64,000 nucleotides of DNA from Medicago truncatula. Its lineage: Eukaryota; Streptophyta; Magnoliopsida; Fabales; Fabaceae. The notes beneath the pieces were generated by a model. The model worked only from the letters and a program-made list of their open reading frames with translations, ran no database searches and was not told the DNA's origin. The DNA lies in the NCBI RefSeq assembly GCF_003473485.1, contig NC_053042.1:45223762-45287761 (forward strand). The letters run 5' to 3'. Of the stretch, positions 59,997 through 64,000 are shown piece by piece (within the stretch, counting starts at the first letter, position 1; each line of letters starts with the position of its first letter). A program made the position numbers and the translations under genes.

Positions 59997-61392
59997 GGTG
60001 TTACTCTTTTGTTTTCAATAAATCTGAACTCTCAAACTACTTTTAATAGATCTAATGGTATATCATTAATGGTACACAGTGAGATATATCATTAATAGTA
60101 TACGGGGTGAGAGGCTTAATTAATTTATCCTTCACCCTTAGAATACAACGACTCTTGTTTGCTACAAATAAAAGGGTCTTGTTAACAAGTGCCTTAAGAA
60201 CACTTTTTAAGGTTTCCCAATTAAAAAATTATTCCTTAAAAAAGTTTAACATTTCAATTTCCCATGCATTGAATGCATAATTTTCCATAAAAATTTACTA
60301 TTTCAAAATAAAATAGTTAATGGTTGATAGTATATAACTGACAAGCTTTGAAGTGTTTGGTAAAATTAACGATTCAACTATCTGATAAATGTAAAATTAT
60401 ATAAAAGGACATTCTTAATTTTTATTTTGTAATAAAATTTATATCGTTTTTTAATGACAAAATTTATATCAATTAGTATTTATAATTTACTAATTAAAAC
60501 TTATTAATTTAATTTATCTTTTAGATATTATTGATAAGAAATAATTTTTTATTGCTAAAATTTTATTTTATATTTATATTCACTTCAGTGTTTATACTTA
60601 ATATAAAAAAATAAAATTAAACTTCAAAAAACAAAAAGATGAAAAATATTAAATGTAACAATAAAAGTGAACTACAATAAACAAGTTTTTGTTCCGTAAA
60701 AAACAATTTTTTCGAAACATTAGTAGCAGCGTACTATGTCTGGTCACTATTATAAGAAAAAAATTGTTTCAATCATAAAAATACAAATTTAAAATGTAGG
60801 AATAAATATTGATCTTTTATTGTAAAACAAAAATGAATGTATCATGTGTATGCATTTAAAACATACATATTTGATTTTGAATTATAATAAATTTTAAAGG
60901 ATAAAAATGGTTTTAAATAAAATAACAAGGGTAAAAATAGAAGGGAAAAATGATAAATTATAAACTCGAACGTTGTTCAAATAACATTTGAAAAATATGT
61001 TTTAAACTGAAATATGTTATAAGTTTGTGATGAAATAACGGTTATCAAACACAATCTTATAAACTATAAGTTATAAACTAACATATTTATTAAAAAAAAA
61101 CTATAAGTTAACTTATTTAAAAAAAAAAAAAAGGCTATAAACTAACTTGTTGACACTATCAGACCTAATGAAAGCACCAATGATGGAACTATGAAGATAA
61201 AATAACTTCGAATGATTTTTGGTTCCATGAAAGCTATACTTAATTGCCTTAATCTGGCTCAGTATTGGTACCTTAAAACATGTTTGAAGTTAGGAGTAGA
61301 ATAAGTGTCGTGATGCTTCTAATTCAATACTTTATGTATAGATACATACCTATGAACCATACAATGGGACGTTTAGAAACGCTAGATATTGT
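59997..61392. other. Intergenic, very AT-rich
   Basis: Many A/T runs; no gene or bounded element seen. Confidence 0.35.
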
Positions 61393-61527
61393 TCATAAGT
61401 CCTAGCTCAACTGGTAAAATGCCGAAATTGTTAGGTTGGACGTCATGATCGGGGTTCGAATCCCGGTACCTTCATTTTATGTGTGTGAGTTTATAATGGT
61501 TTTGTCATTTCGTCTATCTAAAATAAA
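61393..61527 (+). mobile_element. tRNA-derived SINE, full-length looking
   Basis: Box A TAGCTCAACTGGTAAAAT and box B GGTTCGAATCCC are followed by GTGTGTGAGTTTATAATGG and the end TCATTTCGTCTATCTAAAA. Imperfect direct repeats AACGCTAGATATTGT (61378-61392) and AACGTTAGATATTAT (61528-61542) flank it. Its 3' half matches the minus-strand SINE at 24294-24403. Confidence 0.78.
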
Positions 61528-61542
61528 AACGTTAGATATTAT

Positions 61543-63144
61543 GAGGTCTTATTGGAAGTCCTGACCCTTGAATGGATTAAAGTATTAATCCTAAGAATTA
61601 CTTTAACTAGCTAAATATTTGACTTCTATAGTAAGGGTAATATTATTATGCTAAGATTAAGAACTTGGAAATAAGGCAAGGTAGTAAAATTAATATTTGC
61701 TACGACTTGTATAAATATTTACTTACATTGTTATTGTTATATCATCATATTTAAGAACTTAATCGATGAAAAGTGATTGTGATCAATCAAGACATCATAT
61801 ATCAAGAAAAGTGATAGTAATAATTTGCGAGCATAATACATCAAAAAAATTCGATTCCACCCGATGGGAAGAGTTTTGATTCTTCTCGGTAGACGGATAT
61901 TCTTAAGAATACTCCACTCAGAGAAATTAAAAGTTTAAAAAAAAAAAAAATGAGAGCAAATTAAAAGTTTAAAATTGATAAGATAATACATTCTGATATT
62001 TATCGTTGCATTGATATTTAACCAAATAACGTAAAAATAATGAAGCTAATAGTCAAGAATAGACTGTTTAGGTTTTAGTTAATGAACTCACTGAGACATG
62101 ATCTCACCCTGTTAGTTTAATGTTTATTTAAGTTAAGCATGTAACCAAAGGAAAAGTGAAGGCAGCCTATGTTGATGATTATCATTGATATATGATGTCC
62201 TATAAAATTTCATGTTGATTGGTTAAGTTACCACATAGGTCCCATTGTATTATATCATGTTCTTATTCTTAGTACGTGTATTAGTTATATGTGATGATGA
62301 ACCTTAGTTTATTCTGGTTTATGTATCTTGAACTTATTTAATTAAGACAACTATATATTTTGATGTTAAGTGACGACTGAATAATGTGGATTTACCAATT
62401 TAGTAAAACATATCCATTGTCGTTCTATAACATCTCATGTAATATTCTAGAAAATTATTTAGGATGTTACATTTTGGTATCCGAACATAATTTCAATCAA
62501 AAAAATTGTAAATTGTGAGTTAGGTTTATGCCCCTAATATTTTATAACCTCTTGGATTTTAGTTTATATATTTAAGGTTTTGCATATGCCTCGGTTATCG
62601 AAAGCAAATCATCTCATGTCCGTCTCTCATGTCTTGCGTCCTGCTTGTAATTTGAACCATCCATCAGTTAACGTAGTTGATTGAAATAAACGGTCTAGAT
62701 TGCACAAGACCCGCATGTGACAGTAGAGGATCCGGGTCCCTCAGCCATCTGCATTGCATTTGCTTGAAAAAAAATATCAACCATAACATTTGCTTTAAAT
62801 TTGAAGATATAAATAGTAGTGCATAATTGATTTGATTAAGAAAATATTTTAATTTTTCATACAATGCAATTATTAATTTTTCCAATTAATTATTAGTTTT
62901 ACATGTTTTTTATTTTATTTATAAATCATTGATATTTTTACAAATACATTAATAATTAATTATAGATAATACTAAAAAAAAATTAGAAATAAAAATAAAG
63001 TTTAACTTCTAGTTCTATCAATATATAAATCACAAATAATGGAAAAAAAAAAAAAAAAAAAAAGAAGTTGTAATTTAGTAATATCTATAGGGTTTGAATA
63101 AAATAGTTTTGTTAGAAAGAAAAAAAAATTGGTGCTTAAAAGTT
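61543..63144. other. Intergenic up to the RAE1 promoter
   Basis: AT-rich, with a long A-run at 63043-63063. No gene is supported. Confidence 0.35.
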
Positions 63145-63324
63145 AGGCAGAGTTGGTTGTCCGCGTAAAAGCTCGGTCGTGAAAAGTGCGTAAAACGTAG
63201 GCAGAGTTGGTAATATGGCGTAGCTATAAATACTCTCACAAACCTCTTTCTTTCTTTCTTCACTTCAATTCAATTCAAACCCTAACCTCTCTCTTTCTCT
63301 GCATTGATCAAGAAGTGAAGAACA
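63145..63324 (+). promoter_or_regulatory. RAE1 core promoter and 5' UTR
   Basis: TATAAATA at 63225-63232 lies 93 bases before the ATG, followed by a CT-rich leader (CTCTTTCTTTCTTTC). Upstream, the 13-base word AGGCAGAGTTGGT occurs twice, at 63145-63157 and 63199-63211, exactly 54 bases apart; it may be a promoter element or a small duplication. Confidence 0.65.
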
Positions 63325-64000
63325 ATGTCGAGTTTCGGAGCCACGAATACCAATCCTAACAAATCCCATGAGGTTACTTCACCACCTTCTGATTCTGTTT
63401 CCAGTCTTTCTTTCAGTCCCAAAGCCAATTTCCTCATTGCTACTTCTTGGGACAACCAGGTCAGTTTCTCATTCTAGTTGTATCTTTTCTGTTTCTTGCA
63501 TTCATCATTCATCATTATTTCTTCTTAACAGGTTCTGTGTTGGGAGGTTTCAAAGAATGGAAATACTCTTAGTAGTACTCCCAAAGCTTCTATTTCTCAT
63601 GATCAACCTGTAAGTACGTACTATTAATGCATGCATGCATGCTTTTCTATAATCACAAGTAATTCAATGTATCTACATTGTTGTTATTGTTGTACTTAAT
63701 TCAATGTGGCATTGGTTGTAGGTTTTGTGCTCTGCTTGGAAGGATGATGGAACAACTGTTTTTACCGGAAGTTGTGACAAGCAGGTCAAGATGTGGCCAC
63801 TTTTATCTGGAGGGCAACCGACGACTGTTGCCGTGCATGATGGTCCCATCAAAGAGATTGCATGGATACCAGAGATGAATGTTTTGGCCACAGGAAGCTG
63901 GGACAAAACCATTAAGCATGCATATTCATTCTTTTCATTCAGTTACCGTACGTACGTCTAAAGAGTATTGGGTCTTATTTTATGTTTGTTAGGTATTGGG
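63325..64000 (+). CDS. RAE1: RAE1 WD40 mRNA export factor (3' end outside window)
   Basis: RAE1 is a seven-bladed WD40 propeller that binds the nuclear pore (with NUP98-type partners) and mRNA. Visible exons: 63325-63459, 63532-63609, 63722-63915 and 63993 onward. The protein opens MSSFGATNTNPNKSHEV, then SDSVSSLSFSPKANFLIATS, WDNQVLCWEV, HDQPVLCSAWKDDGTTVFTG, SCDKQVKMWPLLSGGQ and VHDGPIKEIAWIPEMNVLAT, covering the first two to three WD repeats (GSCDKQVKMW, GSWDKTIKYW). The first two introns are GT-AG and in phase. The third is best read as GC-AG (63916-63992), because only that restores DKTIKYW. The remaining blades lie beyond the window. Confidence 0.93.

Noticed and set aside
61400..61475. 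A tRNA gene
   Set aside because: Same reasons: promoter boxes only, SINE 3' end and target duplication present.
63725..63961. RAE1 exon 3 continuing to a stop at 63959-63961
   Set aside because: It would end the protein after three WD motifs; the family sequence resumes at 63993 through a GC-AG intron.
1..64000. CRISPR array, bacterial operon or phage-like block
   Set aside because: No regularly spaced repeats, no ribosome-binding-site-led gene strings; all genes are plant nuclear in structure.

Overview
The window reads as nuclear DNA of a flowering plant. It is AT-rich, with intron-split genes using GT-AG junctions, long gene-poor stretches full of small transposons, and proteins matching plant-only families. 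The repeat types (Stowaway-like MITEs, a tiny LTR element primed by initiator-Met tRNA, tRNA-derived SINEs, L1-type LINE debris) and the protein sequences fit a papilionoid legume such as Medicago. The species is an inference; I could not run a search. Layout: (1) 1-9596 (+): the 3' nineteen exons of a DEMETER/ROS1-type 5-methylcytosine DNA glycosylase, with an intact TRIM retroelement and two fold-back elements in its introns. (2) 9597-14040: repeats around a broken pectinesterase, a long-TIR element and a LINE reverse-transcriptase remnant. (3) 14872-17362 (-): a two-exon, two-trihelix transcription factor close to PETAL LOSS/GT-2. (4) 17363-32795: about 15 kb with no protein gene. It holds one tRNA-Arg(TCG), SINEs, several MITEs, a LINE fragment split by a hAT-type element that itself carries a fold-back element, an RNase H fragment, and a 2.2 kb inverted repeat. 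(5) 32796-34358 (+): an intronless CYP77A cytochrome P450. (6) 37560-39800 (-): a three-exon ATL-type RING-H2 ubiquitin ligase. (7) 42392-47040 (-) and 47966-56143 (+): a head-to-head pair, a plant-specific coiled-coil protein and a 15-exon kelch-repeat protein, sharing a promoter region of about 0.9 kb. (8) 56144-63324: a solo LTR with target-site duplication, LINE debris, fold-back MITEs and a SINE. (9) 63325-64000 (+): the first exons of RAE1, an mRNA export WD40 protein, with a probable GC-AG intron. The genes do not form a pathway; this is ordinary plant gene order. For the four complete spliced genes and for the DNA glycosylase portion in view, predicted exons join in phase and total a multiple of three, which supports the models. 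I saw no bacterial-style operon, CRISPR array, or clear new biological system. The most unusual structures are transposon-derived: a retroelement with both outer ends made from the same LTR end, the nested LINE/hAT/fold-back insertion, and the long inverted repeat.
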